Notes under the pieces: generated by a model
What the model was told of the DNA's origin: nothing
What the model saw: only the letters and a program-made list of their open reading frames with translations
Databases searched by the model: none
Shown: piece after piece, positions 16,561-26,230 of the stretch
Position numbering within the stretch: position 1 is the first letter of the stretch
How the letters are laid out: each line of letters starts with the position of its first letter
Assembly: GCA_003576535.1 (NCBI GenBank)
Contig: QXCQ01000165.1
Coordinates: forward strand, 1 to 53,462
Source: Nakamurella silvestris
GTDB lineage: Bacteria > Actinomycetota > Actinomycetes > Mycobacteriales > Nakamurellaceae
DNA length: 53,462 nucleotides
Reading direction: 5' to 3'
Made by a program: the position numbers and the translations under genes

Positions 16561-19296
16561 TTACTTCTTGACCACCGTGAAGGCGACCGCGTCGAAGGCC
16601 ACCAGCCCGTTGGAGTCATTGGTGCCGGCATTCGTGAGGGTGACCGAGGCCCCGGGCCAGAGCTTGTAGGTACCCAGGGTCACCCACTGCTCGGCATGTC
16701 CGCCCTGGTTGATCCGCACCTTCTTCGAGCCCCGCCCCGGCCCGAGCTTCACGGTGTAGACCACCCCGCGGGCGTCGGCGGCATAGGCAGGCAGCAGGAC
16801 CTTCACCCGGAAGGTCTTGCCCGCCCAGGCGGACTTGATCTTCGGGGTCCAGGTTCCGGTGTTCACCAGAGCCGGGTTCTTGCCGTCGTCGCTGTGGGTG
16901 AAGATGCTGTGGCCGCCGAGACCACTGCCCATCTGGTGGGTGTCGACCGCACCCATGGTCTTCCCGGCGGCGTTGGTCCCGTACCGGTAGGTGAAGGTTC
17001 CCCCCTGGCTCCAGTTGGCATTCCCCGCCGTGCAGCCACGCAAGTTCTTCGAGCGGCTGTTCTGGTTGTCCACGATGATGCTGCCGACCGGGACGGCCGA
17101 CCGGGAGACCTTGCAGGAGGCAGCCGGTTTCAGCGTCGGCGAGGCGGGCTGCTTCGACCCCTTGCCGTACCGGTAGGTGCTCACCGCGCCCTTGCCGGTC
17201 GTCACCCACTTCACCGGGGAGCTCCACCAGCAGCGGAGGGTGGTGCTCTGGCAGAACCCGGCCGACGGGGTGGTCGGGTTGGTGCTCGACGGCGTGCAGT
17301 TGTTCCCGGCCGGTGTGCAGAAGGCCGTGGTCGGCGGGATCTTCAACCACGGGGTTCCCGTGTTGTAGGTCGGCTTCGGGTAGGCACCCTTGCCGTTGAC
17401 GATCTGTGGTTGGCCCATCCAACCGAGAACCCTTTCCTGGTAAGGCCAGTTCGCCGGGGTCTTCGCATCGTTGTAGCTGTCGCGCAGGAAGGGTTTGCGC
17501 CCGGGCGGGTACTTCGGGTTCGCCGGGTTGTTGGTCCAGCTCAGCCCGCCGGCCTTCTCGACATCGGTGCAGGTGGGCGCGGGGGAACAGTCGGTCCGGC
17601 CGAGCTGGATCCCCGAGTTGTAGGCCCACAGGGCGAAGTACCAGTTCTCCAGGTACTTCGGGCTGCCGTCATTGGCGATGATCCCTGCGGAGTACAGCTG
17701 GTTCCACTTGCCCTGCAGGATCTGCAGACCGGCGGCGATGTTCTCCTGGTAGTCCACCGCGACCTTCTTCTTGCCGTTGGCGGTGAAGGACTTGTCGGTG
17801 GTGCGCATGCCGGAGGTCACCTGCATGATCCCGTACCCGCAGTCGGCGTCGGCCGGGTTCATGGCTGTGAGTGCCGGGTTGGAACCGTAGTAGTTGCCGA
17901 TCAACGGCCCGCCGGGCACACCGGAAGGGGTGTACCGAGAAGCCTGCCGCAGGTTGGATTCCTGGGCCATCACCGCGGAGACGACGCTGCGGGGAACGGT
18001 GTTCCAGGTGGTCCCGGCCGGGTGTTTCAGCACGATCGCGGGGAAATCCTTGTTGGGGGCGTAGGCCGGCATCCCGACCATCCCGGAGAACCCCGCCTTG
18101 CGGGTGTACGCCGATCCGACCAGCAGGTTCTGCGCCGCCAGCTGCCCGGCCCAGTCCGCCTGGGCCGCAGTCGGTTGCAGGACCTGGATCGCCGGGTCGA
18201 GCCGGTTGACGGCGCAGACCGAGTTGGTGGGGGTGGTTTTCGAGGCGGCGGCCCGGACGGCGGCAGTCGGTCGAACGGCGGCGGCCGCCCGGATCAGCCG
18301 ATCGCCGGAGGCCAGGGTGACGGACGCGCGTTCCAGGGCAGCGGTACGGATCGTGGTCGCCCCGATGAGGGTCTGCCGGTCACCGTCGCCGAGGAGTTGC
18401 AGGGTGTCGGTGCTGCCGGTTCCGAGGGTGGTGGTCCCCGCACGGTCGAGATGGACGGCCGTGGCCGTGCTGCGGTCCCCGGAGGTGGTCAGGTAGGTGA
18501 TCCCGCCGTCGGCGGCCGGGTGCAGCTGGTAGGCGAGACCGTCGACCCGGACCCGTGGGGTCGCGGAGCCGTTGCCCGTGATCGACACCAGTGCGCTGCC
18601 CTGGACGCCCACCAGTCCGGTGGCCGTCGGTACCGCCGAGGTGACCTGGCCGGTGACGGGAACGGCGGCGGACAGGGTGCCGGTGGCCAGATCGGCGGTC
18701 AGCAGTTCCGTGGCGGCCTGGTCGGTACCGGTGTAACGGGTGAAAACCGCGGTGTTCCCGAGTCCGCAGCCGGGGGAGAAGTACATCAGTCCGACCCGCT
18801 GGGGGAGCAGCGTGGACACGCCGGTACGGAGGTCGACGGCGTAGGCGTAGGCCCCCCGGTCGGTGGCCGTGTTGTCGCTGACGGCCGCGGTCGGCAGCAC
18901 GGCCACGGCCGCGTAACGGCCGTCACCGGACAGGCATTGGTAGCCGGTGAGGGTCCCGTCTGCTCCGGCCGGGGACAGCACGGCCGCGTCGTGCCAGGTA
19001 CGTCCGTCGGTCGTCGTCTGCAGGTGGTACCCGTCGTCGTCGGCGTAGCCGCTGAGGGTGATCCGGCCGTCCGTGGTACCGACAACCGTGGTACCGACAA
19101 CCGGGGCACCGGCGGTGTCGACGGGCACCGCGCTGAGCTGATCATCGGGACCGGCGGGGACCGGTGCGCCGGCGGCTGCCGACGGAGCGCCCAGGCTGCC
19201 CGCCGTCAGAGCGGCGGTCACCAGCACGAGCCCCCACCGCCGGTACAGGGACGCGCGGGAGCGGGCGGACGGGAACGACGCGGACGTGGTGCGCAC
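16561..19296 (-). CDS. Secreted lytic transglycosylase-like protein with a C-terminal golvesin/CBM-like domain
   Basis: A 911-residue exported protein. GTG 19296 is used because it gives a compact signal peptide (Arg-rich start, helix LVLVTAALTAGSLGAPSAAA); the frame extends 46 codons further without support. Residues about 45-385 resemble a beta-propeller (repeats such as GYHLQTTTDGRTWHD). An SLT/lysozyme-like domain at about 420-600 has AVMAQESNLRQ (catalytic Glu near 446) and CGYGIMQVTSGM. The last 150 residues, ending GGHAEQWVTLGTYKLWPGAS and DAVAFTV, resemble the golvesin/xanthan-lyase carbohydrate-binding domain. It should cleave peptidoglycan or a related polymer outside the membrane. 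Propeller and binding domains are inferred from pattern only. Confidence 0.8.
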   Translation of the reverse strand: MRTTSASFPSARSRASLYRRWGLVLVTAALTAGSLGAPSAAAGAPVPAGPDDQLSAVPVDTAGAPVVGTTVVGTTDGRITLSGYADDDGYHLQTTTDGRTWHDAAVLSPAGADGTLTGYQCLSGDGRYAAVAVLPTAAVSDNTATDRGAYAYAVDLRTGVSTLLPQRVGLMYFSPGCGLGNTAVFTRYTGTDQAATELLTADLATGTLSAAVPVTGQVTSAVPTATGLVGVQGSALVSITGNGSATPRVRVDGLAYQLHPAADGGITYLTTSGDRSTATAVHLDRAGTTTLGTGSTDTLQLLGDGDRQTLIGATTIRTAALERASVTLASGDRLIRAAAAVRPTAAVRAAASKTTPTNSVCAVNRLDPAIQVLQPTAAQADWAGQLAAQNLLVGSAYTRKAGFSGMVGMPAYAPNKDFPAIVLKHPAGTTWNTVPRSVVSAVMAQESNLRQASRYTPSGVPGGPLIGNYYGSNPALTAMNPADADCGYGIMQVTSGMRTTDKSFTANGKKKVAVDYQENIAAGLQILQGKWNQLYSAGIIANDGSPKYLENWYFALWAYNSGIQLGRTDCSPAPTCTDVEKAGGLSWTNNPANPKYPPGRKPFLRDSYNDAKTPANWPYQERVLGWMGQPQIVNGKGAYPKPTYNTGTPWLKIPPTTAFCTPAGNNCTPSSTNPTTPSAGFCQSTTLRCWWSSPVKWVTTGKGAVSTYRYGKGSKQPASPTLKPAASCKVSRSAVPVGSIIVDNQNSRSKNLRGCTAGNANWSQGGTFTYRYGTNAAGKTMGAVDTHQMGSGLGGHSIFTHSDDGKNPALVNTGTWTPKIKSAWAGKTFRVKVLLPAYAADARGVVYTVKLGPGRGSKKVRINQGGHAEQWVTLGTYKLWPGASVTLTNAGTNDSNGLVAFDAVAFTVVKK

Positions 19297-19441
19297 TGGT
19301 GGAATGACCCCCTGGATCGTGGCGGGTGCACCCGAACGCGCACCCGGCAGTACCGGCCCGCTCCAATCGCAGGTCGACGGCCGCCACCTTAACCACCCCA
19401 GATGTGAGTCGGCCCCGGTCCGGGTCCCGCGCACACGCTTG

Positions 19442-19503
19442 CCGCGCTCGGTCCCGACTATCGCGCGCGTTGCAGCGAGCGCGATAGTCGGTACGGAGCG
19501 CGG
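19442..19503. repeat. Long palindrome, singleton family D
   Basis: The outer arms CCGCGCTC (19442-19449) and GAGCGCGG (19496-19503) pair, as do the inner arms CCGACTATCGCGC (19454-19466) and 19479-19491, around GCGTTGCAGCGA. The sequence differs from family A but the two-level design is the same. It lies 20 nt beyond the MMPL stop. Confidence 0.85.
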
Positions 19504-19522
19504 TCAGAAGGTCTGCGGTCCG

Positions 19523-21724
19523 TCAGCGGGAGATCCGCGAGGGCCACCAGGTCTTCTTCCCCAGCTGCAGGGCCAGCGCGGGCACCAGCAGACTGCGTAC
19601 CAGCAGGGTGTCCAGCAGCACCCCGAAGGCCACGATGAAGGCGATCTGGGCCAGGAAGAGCAGGGGGATCACCGACAGCGCGGCGAAGGTGGCGGCCAGC
19701 ACGATGCCGGCACTGGTGATCACCCCGCCGGTGACGCGCAGGGCCCGCAGCACCCCTTCACGCGCATCCGAGAGGAGCACCTCCTCCCGGGCCCGGGACA
19801 TCAGGAAGATCGAGTAGTCCACCCCGAGGGCCACCAGGAAGACGAAGGAGAACAGCGGAACCGCCGGATCGGCCCCCGGGTAGTCCAGGACGTGGTTGAA
19901 GATCAGTGCCGCCACCCCCAGGGAGGCACCGAAGGACAGCACGGTCGCGAAGACCAGCAGCAACGGGGCGACCAGGGACCGCAGCAGCAGGATCAGCACG
20001 AGCAGCACCACCAGCAGCACGATCGGGATGATCAGCTTCAGGTCGCTCTGGGCGACATCGGTGGTGTCGAGCTGGATGGCCGCGTCACCGCCGACCAGCG
20101 CGGCCGGGTCGGCGGCGTGCACGATCTGCCGGAGGTCGGTGACGGCGGAGGCGGCCTGCGGGGAACTGGCCGGGATGTTCAGCACCACGCTGATCTCCAC
20201 CCGCCCGTCGACCACCACGGTGGCCCCGGCCGCATCTGTGAGCACCGTGGCACTGCTGACCCGGTCGTCCGCGCCGATGGCCTCGGGCAGGGTGGCGGCC
20301 ACCCCTTCGGAGGCGATCACCACCACCGGCTCACCGGCCCCGGCGATCTCGGCGAAGTGATCGACCAGGACCTGCTGTCCGGGGACGGAGTCGACGTCGG
20401 TCAGGAAGACATCCGTCTGGCTGGTCCCGGAGGCCTTGAAACTCGGTACGGCGATACACAGCAGGGCCAGCACCACGGTCGAGACGATCCAGATCGGGGT
20501 GGTCCGGCGGGCGACGAAATCGGCGATCTTCGTCCAGACCCCGTGCTGGGCGGCCTCCACGGAGGCCAGATCCGCATCGGGGGCGACCGGTGCGAATCGC
20601 GGGGTGCGGGGCCAGAACAGCCAGCGGCCGGCCATCAGCAGGGCCGGCAGCAGGGTGAAGGCGGCGATGGCGGCGCAGGCGATGCCGATCGCGCCGACCG
20701 GGCCCAGGGTGCGGTTGGAGTTGAGGTCGGACAGCAGCAGGCAGAGCAGACCGGCGATGACGGTGCCGGCGCTGGCCGCGATCGGTTCCAGGCACGCCCG
20801 CCAGGCCTTGTACACGGCGGTGGAGACCTTCTCGTGCTGGGTCAGTTCCTCACGGAACCGGGCGACGAGCAGCAGACCGTAGTCGGTGGCCGCGCCGACC
20901 ACGAGGATGAAGAGGATGCCCTGGGACTGGCCGTTGAGGACCAGCACGTCGGCCTTGGCCAGCAGGTAGACGAGTCCGCCGGCGGCGGCCAGGGCGCACA
21001 CGGAGTTGAACAGCACGACCAGGGGAAGCACGATCGCGCGGTAGACCAGGATCAGGATCAGCAGCACGGCGAGCAGGGCGACGAGCAGCAGGATGCCGTC
21101 GATCCCGGCGAACGCCTCACCCAGGTCCGCGGTGAACCCGGCCGGGCCGGTGAGGTGGGCGACGGCCCCGTCACCCGCGGCGGAGGTGGCGGCGGCACGC
21201 AGGCTCGCCACGACGGTGTCCAGCGGCGATTCCCCGTCGGCTCCCGGAAGGTTGACGGTGATCGCGTTCAAACCGACCACCACCAACCCGGCCGTACTGT
21301 CGGCCGACGGCTGGAAGGGTGTTTCCTTGGTCAACAGGAACCGGCTGAGCGGGCCGGCCTCGGTCTGCAGGCCGGGAAGATCGGCGGCGAACTGCTTCCA
21401 GGCCGCGAGCTGGGCCGGGGTGGCGGGGCCGTCGGCGGCGAAGACCACCAGGGCCGGCAGGTTCGCCTCCTGGGCGAAGCCCTTCTGGGCGTTGGCGGCC
21501 CGCACCGACTCGGAGTCCTTGGGCAGGAAAGCCTCTTGGCCGTTCGTCTGCACCTCGGACAGTTTGCCGATGGCCGGCCCGCCGGTTCCGGCAATGGCCA
21601 GCCACCCGCCGATCAGGACGACGAGGGCGACGGCGCGGATGACGCCGGCTCGGGTGCCCCGGCGGTTCCGGTCACTGCCGGACCCGGTGCGGGAGGGGCT
21701 GCGTTCGGGGGTGTGCGCGTTCAC
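19523..21724 (-). CDS. MMPL/RND-family membrane exporter
   Basis: A 733-residue protein with the MmpL layout: helix 1 (about 28-46), a first extracytoplasmic domain (about 47-205) containing QTNGQEAFLPKDSES, five helices (about 208-370) with the TDYGLLLVARFREE motif, helix 7 near 410, a second extracytoplasmic domain, and five C-terminal helices with the matching VDYSIFLMSRAREE motif. The Asp-Tyr pairs are the proton-relay residues of the family. Members export lipids, siderophores or drugs. The GTG start has GAGGAG 9 nt upstream. A DtxR/IdeR-like iron box lies 173 nt upstream, which suggests iron control and perhaps siderophore export, though no siderophore genes are in the window. Confidence 0.9.
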   Translation of the reverse strand: MNAHTPERSPSRTGSGSDRNRRGTRAGVIRAVALVVLIGGWLAIAGTGGPAIGKLSEVQTNGQEAFLPKDSESVRAANAQKGFAQEANLPALVVFAADGPATPAQLAAWKQFAADLPGLQTEAGPLSRFLLTKETPFQPSADSTAGLVVVGLNAITVNLPGADGESPLDTVVASLRAAATSAAGDGAVAHLTGPAGFTADLGEAFAGIDGILLLVALLAVLLILILVYRAIVLPLVVLFNSVCALAAAGGLVYLLAKADVLVLNGQSQGILFILVVGAATDYGLLLVARFREELTQHEKVSTAVYKAWRACLEPIAASAGTVIAGLLCLLLSDLNSNRTLGPVGAIGIACAAIAAFTLLPALLMAGRWLFWPRTPRFAPVAPDADLASVEAAQHGVWTKIADFVARRTTPIWIVSTVVLALLCIAVPSFKASGTSQTDVFLTDVDSVPGQQVLVDHFAEIAGAGEPVVVIASEGVAATLPEAIGADDRVSSATVLTDAAGATVVVDGRVEISVVLNIPASSPQAASAVTDLRQIVHAADPAALVGGDAAIQLDTTDVAQSDLKLIIPIVLLVVLLVLILLLRSLVAPLLLVFATVLSFGASLGVAALIFNHVLDYPGADPAVPLFSFVFLVALGVDYSIFLMSRAREEVLLSDAREGVLRALRVTGGVITSAGIVLAATFAALSVIPLLFLAQIAFIVAFGVLLDTLLVRSLLVPALALQLGKKTWWPSRISR

Positions 21725-21896
21725 GGTGGGTCGCTCCTCGGGTACCAGGGGTGGTCGGCCGTCCCGATCCTGACACGGGTACGTGCTCGACCCTTCATTC
21801 GGAGTCCACCCGCAGTCGGATCATTGCCCGCTCTGAGCTGGAGGGATGGGCGGTGGCGGAAAAGTTCGAAGAAAAAGCTTGCAAGGGTCGCCTAAC

Positions 21897-21915
21897 TTAG
21901 GATAGGTTTACCTGG
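21897..21915. promoter_or_regulatory. Putative DtxR/IdeR iron box
   Basis: TTAGGATAGGTTTACCTGG matches the 19-bp actinobacterial iron box (TTAGGTTAGSCTAACCTAA) at about 14 positions, with a second half-site-like CCTAACTTAGG overlapping its left end. It lies in the 415-nt divergent region between the MMPL gene (start 21724) and the M3 peptidase gene (start 22140). The peptidase has its own promoter directly at its ATG, so MMPL is the more likely target. Confidence 0.5.
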
Positions 21916-21951
21916 CAAGGCCAAGAACGGCTTCGGCCGGAGTCGACAGCC

Positions 21952-22043
21952 CCGAGTTCCGCGGCGGGAACTCGGTGAGGCACTCCTTCGACGGTCGGCC
22001 TGCTGCGGGGCGGGGTGGACACCACTGGTGACCACCCCGCCCC
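21952..22043. repeat. Two inverted repeats in the MMPL/M3 peptidase divergent region
   Basis: CCGAGTTCC (21952-21960) pairs with 21967-21975 over 9 bp. GGGGCGGGGTGG (22007-22018) pairs with 22032-22043 over 12 bp around a loop that itself contains CACCACTGGTG. Neither lies downstream of a gene, so they are not ordinary terminators; they could insulate the two promoters or bind a regulator. Confidence 0.6.
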
Positions 22044-22127
22044 GAATACCTTCTCCGGGTCTCCGGAACCGCGGCATCTCCCCGGACAGTTCGGTCACAC
22101 CCAGGTTTGCCGGTTCCCGTCCCTGGC

Positions 22128-22133
22128 TAGGCT
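22128..22133 (+). promoter_or_regulatory. -10 element of a leaderless M3 peptidase message
   Basis: TAGGCT is followed by 6 nt (GATCAG) and then the ATG. A weak TTGCCG-like -35 element lies around 22105-22112. No ribosome binding site is seen upstream of the ATG. Confidence 0.5.
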
Positions 22134-22139
22134 GATCAG

Positions 22140-24194
22140 ATGTCCGCCCTGCCTGAAACCCCGGCCCCGAACCCGCTGCTCATCCCCTCCACCCTGGAGT
22201 ACGAGCTGCCTCCGTTCGCGCAGATCGGTACCGAACACTTCGAGCCCGCCTTCGAGGCCGGGATGGCCGAACAACTCGCCCAGGTCGCGCAGATCGTCGC
22301 CCAGGAGGAGCCGGCCACCCTGGACAACACCGTGATCGCCCTGGAGCGATCGGGGCAGATCCTCGGGCGAACCTCCAGCACCTTCTTCAACCTCGTCTCC
22401 TCCGACGCGGGCCCGGAACTTCGCCGGATCGAGGCCGCCGTCAGTCCGCTGCTGGCGGCGCATTCCGATCGGATCCAGCTCGACGCCGGGCTTTTCGCCC
22501 GGATCGACGACCTGCACAGTCGGCGGCACGACCTGGACCTGGATCCCGAATCCCTCCGCCTGGTCGAGCGGTACCACCTCGATTTCGTCCGGGCCGGGGC
22601 CGGACTCGGGGCGGAGGACTCGACGCGGTTGCAGGAGATCAACCAGGAACTGGCGAGCCTGTCGACCACCTTCCACCAGAACCTGCAGGCCGCCACCGAG
22701 GCCGCTGCCGTCGTCGTCGACGACCCGGCCGAACTCGCCGGGCTGACGACCGAGGACATCGCCGCGGCCGGACAGGCCGCCGCCGATCGCGGACATGACG
22801 GCAAGTACCTGCTCACCCTGATCCTGCCGACGGGACAGCCGTTGCTGGCCCGGCTGGAGAACCGCCAGACCCGTCGGCGGTTGCACACCGCCTCGGTGGA
22901 ACGGGCCGGCTCCGGTGAGTTCGACAACGGTCCGGTGGCCGTCCGGATGGCGCAGCTGCGGGCGGTGCGGGCACGGCTGCTCGGCTACGCCTCCCATGCC
23001 GCCTACATCGCCGCCAACGGTACGGCCGGCACCCCCGCCGCGATCGACGCCCTGCTGGCCCGGATGGTCGAGCCGGCGGTGAACAACTCCCGGTCCGAGG
23101 CCGCCCGGATCGCCGAATACGCTGCGGCGGACGGGGTCGAGCTCGCCGCCTGGGACTGGGCCTACTACTCGGCCAAGGTCCAGGCCGACCGTTACAGTGT
23201 CGACACCGCCTCCCTGCGAACGTATTTCGAGCTCGACGCGGTCCTGGAGAACGGGGTCTTCCACGCCGCCGAGAAACTGTACGGCCTCACCTTCGCGCTG
23301 CGGGAGGATCTGGTCGGTTACCACCCGGACGTCAGGATCTGGGAGGTGAAAGGTGCACTGGGCCAACCGATCGGGCTGTACCTTGGCGACTACTACGCCC
23401 GGGAGACCAAACGCGGCGGTGCCTGGATGAACTCCTTCGTCCGACAGTCCTCCTTGCTGGACCAGTGGCCCGTGATCGTCAACAACATGAACGTCACCAA
23501 ACCTGTTCCGGGGGAGCCGACCCTGCTGACCCTGGACGAGGTCAACACCCTCTTCCACGAGTTCGGCCACGCCCTGCACGGGTTGTTCTCCGAGGTCACC
23601 TACCCGCGGTTCTCGGGCACCTCGGTGCCACGGGACTTCGTCGAGTTCCCGTCCCAGGTCAACGAGATGTGGGCGCTGTGGCCGGAGGTGCTGGCGAACT
23701 ACGCCCGGCACGTCGTCACCGGCGAGTCGTTCCCGGAGGAAACGGCGAAGGCGGTGACGGACGCGGCTCTGTGGGGGGAGGGTTTCCGGACGGCCGAGTA
23801 CCTCGCCGCGACCGTCCTCGACCAGGCCTGGCATCGCCTCGGACCGGACGAGAAGATCGAGGACGCCGCCGATTTCGAGCGCGCCGCCCTGGAGAAGGCC
23901 GGCCTGGCCGACGACCTCGTCCCGCCGCGCTACCGGAGCACCTACTTCCAGCACATCTTCGCCGGTGGGTACTCGGCCGGGTACTACTCCTACATCTGGG
24001 CGGAGGTGCTCGACGCCGACACCGTCGACGTGTTCACCTCCCGCGGTGGGCTGACCCGGGCCAACGGTGACGAGTTCCGGCAGAAGCTGCTCTCCCGAGG
24101 CGGTTCGGTGGACCCGATGGCGGCCATCACCTCCGTCCTGGGACGTGAGCCGCGGGTGGAGCCGTTGCTGCGGCGGCGTGGTCTGCTGGGATAA
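22140..24194 (+). CDS. dcp: M3-family zinc metallopeptidase (peptidyl-dipeptidase Dcp type)
   Basis: A 684-residue cytoplasmic oligopeptidase. The zinc site is [14 protein letters not shown] (His473, Glu474, His477), with the third ligand in the following [11 protein letters not shown] segment. The C-terminal [21 protein letters not shown] is typical of M3A enzymes. Size and motifs fit peptidyl-dipeptidase Dcp or oligopeptidase A, which degrade short peptides; which one cannot be decided here. There is no signal peptide. The stop is 12 nt from the purC start, so the two genes may be co-transcribed. Confidence 0.92.
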   Translation: MSALPETPAPNPLLIPSTLEYELPPFAQIGTEHFEPAFEAGMAEQLAQVAQIVAQEEPATLDNTVIALERSGQILGRTSSTFFNLVSSDAGPELRRIEAAVSPLLAAHSDRIQLDAGLFARIDDLHSRRHDLDLDPESLRLVERYHLDFVRAGAGLGAEDSTRLQEINQELASLSTTFHQNLQAATEAAAVVVDDPAELAGLTTEDIAAAGQAAADRGHDGKYLLTLILPTGQPLLARLENRQTRRRLHTASVERAGSGEFDNGPVAVRMAQLRAVRARLLGYASHAAYIAANGTAGTPAAIDALLARMVEPAVNNSRSEAARIAEYAAADGVELAAWDWAYYSAKVQADRYSVDTASLRTYFELDAVLENGVFHAAEKLYGLTFALREDLVGYHPDVRIWEVKGALGQPIGLYLGDYYARETKRGGAWMNSFVRQSSLLDQWPVIVNNMNVTKPVPGEPTLLTLDEVNTLFHEFGHALHGLFSEVTYPRFSGTSVPRDFVEFPSQVNEMWALWPEVLANYARHVVTGESFPEETAKAVTDAALWGEGFRTAEYLAATVLDQAWHRLGPDEKIEDAADFERAALEKAGLADDLVPPRYRSTYFQHIFAGGYSAGYYSYIWAEVLDADTVDVFTSRGGLTRANGDEFRQKLLSRGGSVDPMAAITSVLGREPRVEPLLRRRGLLG

Positions 24195-24205
24195 CCTTGC
24201 TCGTC

Positions 24206-25087
24206 GTGACCACTCTGGCCGACTACCGTCATCTGACCTCAGGCAAAGTTCGCGACATCTACGAGGTGGACGACGAGCTGCTGCTGCTCGTCGCCACCGA
24301 CCGGATCAGCGCCTACGACCACGTGCTGCCGACGCCGATCCCGGACAAGGGCCGGATCCTGACGGCGATGAGCATGTTCTGGTTCGAGCTGCTCGCCGAT
24401 CTGATCCCGCACCACGTGGTGGCTGTTGACGATCCACGGATCCCGGCCGAGGTGCGCGGGCGGGCGACGTTGGTGCGCCGGCTGGAGATGCTGCCGGTGG
24501 AGTGTGTGGCCCGCGGGTACCTGACCGGCTCCGGCCTGACCGACTACCGGGCGACCGGTGCGGTGTGTGGTGTCGCCCTGCCGTCGGGTCTGGTGGAGTC
24601 CTCCAAGCTGGCCGAACCGATCTTCACCCCGGCGGCGAAGGCAGAACTGGGCAGCCACGACGAGAACGTCAGCTTCGAGGCGGTGGTGGCGACGGTCGGT
24701 GCCGAGCGGGCCGAGGAACTGCGCGAGATCACCTTGGCGATCTACCGCCGGGCGGCCGACCACGCCGCCGGACGCGGGGTCATCCTGGCCGACACCAAGT
24801 TCGAGTTCGGCCTGCTGGGCTCGACGCTCATCCTGGGCGATGAGGTGCTGACCCCGGACTCCTCCCGGTTCTGGCCGGCCGACGGGTACACCCCCGGTCA
24901 GGTGCAGCCCTCCTTCGACAAGCAGTTCGTGCGGGACTGGCTGACCTCCCCGGCCTCCGGCTGGGACCGGGCCGCGGACCAGCCGCCGCCCCCCGTCCCG
25001 GCCGATGTGGTCGAGGCGACCAGGGCCCGGTACATCGAGGCCTACGAACGCGTGTCGGGTCTGTCCTTCGACAACTGGCTCGGCTGA
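24206..25087 (+). CDS. purC: Phosphoribosylaminoimidazole-succinocarboxamide synthase (SAICAR synthetase)
   Basis: Joins aspartate to CAIR using ATP in purine synthesis. The 293-residue protein shows [20 protein letters not shown] (ATP loop), [24 protein letters not shown] and ADTKFEFG, all family hallmarks. GTG 24206 gives an N-terminus beginning [16 protein letters not shown], matching relatives; a TTG three codons upstream is less likely. It follows the peptidase gene by 12 nt, an unusual partner, and lies 4.3 kb from purSQL. Confidence 0.95.
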   Translation: MTTLADYRHLTSGKVRDIYEVDDELLLLVATDRISAYDHVLPTPIPDKGRILTAMSMFWFELLADLIPHHVVAVDDPRIPAEVRGRATLVRRLEMLPVECVARGYLTGSGLTDYRATGAVCGVALPSGLVESSKLAEPIFTPAAKAELGSHDENVSFEAVVATVGAERAEELREITLAIYRRAADHAAGRGVILADTKFEFGLLGSTLILGDEVLTPDSSRFWPADGYTPGQVQPSFDKQFVRDWLTSPASGWDRAADQPPPPVPADVVEATRARYIEAYERVSGLSFDNWLG

Positions 25088-25139
25088 CAACCGCTTTGGG
25101 CCGAGAAGGTTTCGCTTCGTTCCGGAGGATGAGACGGCG

Positions 25140-25901
25140 ATGACGGACGGTGTGGACGCCGCAGTGCATCGCGCGTTGGCCGTTGACCTGTTCAACGGAA
25201 CGTGGGTGTTGCTCGAACACCCCGACCGCTCGGCTGCCGACGACCACCGGCTGGTGCACATGGCTCGTGCGTCCCGGTTCCACCGGGGCGAAGTCGGAAC
25301 CCCGGTCAATCCGGCACGTGGTGAATGGCTGTGCTCGCGGGTCCATGCCGTGCTGGGTCGCTCCGAGCGGAGCCTCCATCACGTACGGCGGGTGCTCGCT
25401 ATCTGCTCCGAGAACGGCATCGGTGACTGGGACCTGGCTTTCGCTCACGAAACGGTGGCGCGGGCTGTTGCCGCGGATGTCGATGGAGCCGTGGAGGCGG
25501 CCCGCGCCTGCGCCGCTCTCGCCGACGTGGCCGAGGAGGAGGACCGCGCCCAGGTGTTGGCCGATCTCGCGACGATTCCGGGGCCTGCCGGACTGACGCG
25601 GTCGGTGCACTGGTCGGACTGCACCCCGGTCGGATCGGTTGCTGCCGGTCAGCGGCGACGCTGCTCCGCCAGGAGAAGACCGAGTTCGTCGATCACGATG
25701 GTGCGCAGTCCCGACCGGCCCTCGGAGATCGCCCCGACCGCAGCGCCGTCCACGGCCGACAGCACCGTGGTCGCCGACAGTCCGGTGCCCATGCCGAGGG
25801 TGTTCCGGATCTCGTCGATCAGCTCGAGCAACTGCGGCCGCAGGCCCGCCAGGGCCTGGGCCACCGCCGGCACCCGGCCGGCCGCGACCAGGTGCTCGTA
25901 G
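25140..25901 (+). CDS. Conserved hypothetical protein with an aberrant C-terminal extension
   Basis: Residues 1-150 resemble a common actinobacterial family of small helical proteins of unknown function (AAVHRALAVDLFNGTWVLLE, EWLCSRVHAVLGRSERSLHH, DLAFAHETVARAVAA, EDRAQVLADLATIPGP), which has a TPR-like look. Relatives end about where residue 152 lies. Here the frame continues about 100 residues antisense to tetR, overlapping it by 253 nt, with a composition (Arg/Pro/Ser) typical of shadow sequence. A TGA in the +1 frame at 25594-25596 would end the protein where expected, so a one-base indel or a lost stop near 25570-25594 is likely. GGAGG lies 11 nt before the ATG. Confidence 0.65.
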   Translation: MTDGVDAAVHRALAVDLFNGTWVLLEHPDRSAADDHRLVHMARASRFHRGEVGTPVNPARGEWLCSRVHAVLGRSERSLHHVRRVLAICSENGIGDWDLAFAHETVARAVAADVDGAVEAARACAALADVAEEEDRAQVLADLATIPGPAGLTRSVHWSDCTPVGSVAAGQRRRCSARRRPSSSITMVRSPDRPSEIAPTAAPSTADSTVVADSPVPMPRVFRISSISSSNCGRRPARAWATAGTRPAATRCS

Positions 25902-26230
25902 CGGGTGCGAATCGCCTCGTCATCCCCGGGTGGGAGCAGGGCATCGACGAGAGTTGCTGCCGGATCCGGTGTCTGGATCGTCGACAGGGCGTCGGTGACG
26001 TCCCGGCCGTGCTGCAACCATTCGGCGACCAGGTCGGTGGCGGCCAGGGCGACGATCTCGTCCAGGGATTCGAAGTAGTAGCTGACCGCGGACAGCGGGA
26101 CACCGGCGGCGGCGGCAACGGCTCGGGCCGAGATCGCCGTCGGGCCCGTGGTGGCGAGGAGCTGTCGGGCCCCGTCGATCACGGCCGCCCGGCGGTCGAT
26201 TCCGCGCTGCTGGCTCGGTTGGCGGCTCAA
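25649..26230 (-). CDS. TetR-family transcriptional regulator
   Basis: A 193-residue regulator. The N-terminal helix-turn-helix (about 8-55) reads GARQLLATTGPTAISARAVA followed by GVPLSAVSYYFESLDEIVAL, the TetR signature. The C-terminal part is a helical ligand domain. The only sensible start is TTG 26230, which overlaps the SMR stop (TTGA), so it is translationally coupled to the transporter gene. It most likely represses the SMR operon in response to a transported compound. Confidence 0.88.
   Translation of the reverse strand: MSRQPSQQRGIDRRAAVIDGARQLLATTGPTAISARAVAAAAGVPLSAVSYYFESLDEIVALAATDLVAEWLQHGRDVTDALSTIQTPDPAATLVDALLPPGDDEAIRTRYEHLVAAGRVPAVAQALAGLRPQLLELIDEIRNTLGMGTGLSATTVLSAVDGAAVGAISEGRSGLRTIVIDELGLLLAEQRRR

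Noticed and set aside
16558-21895. Long plus-strand frames opposite the transglycosylase-like and MMPL genes
   Set aside because: The opposite strand carries full families with motifs; these frames have shadow composition and no motifs.
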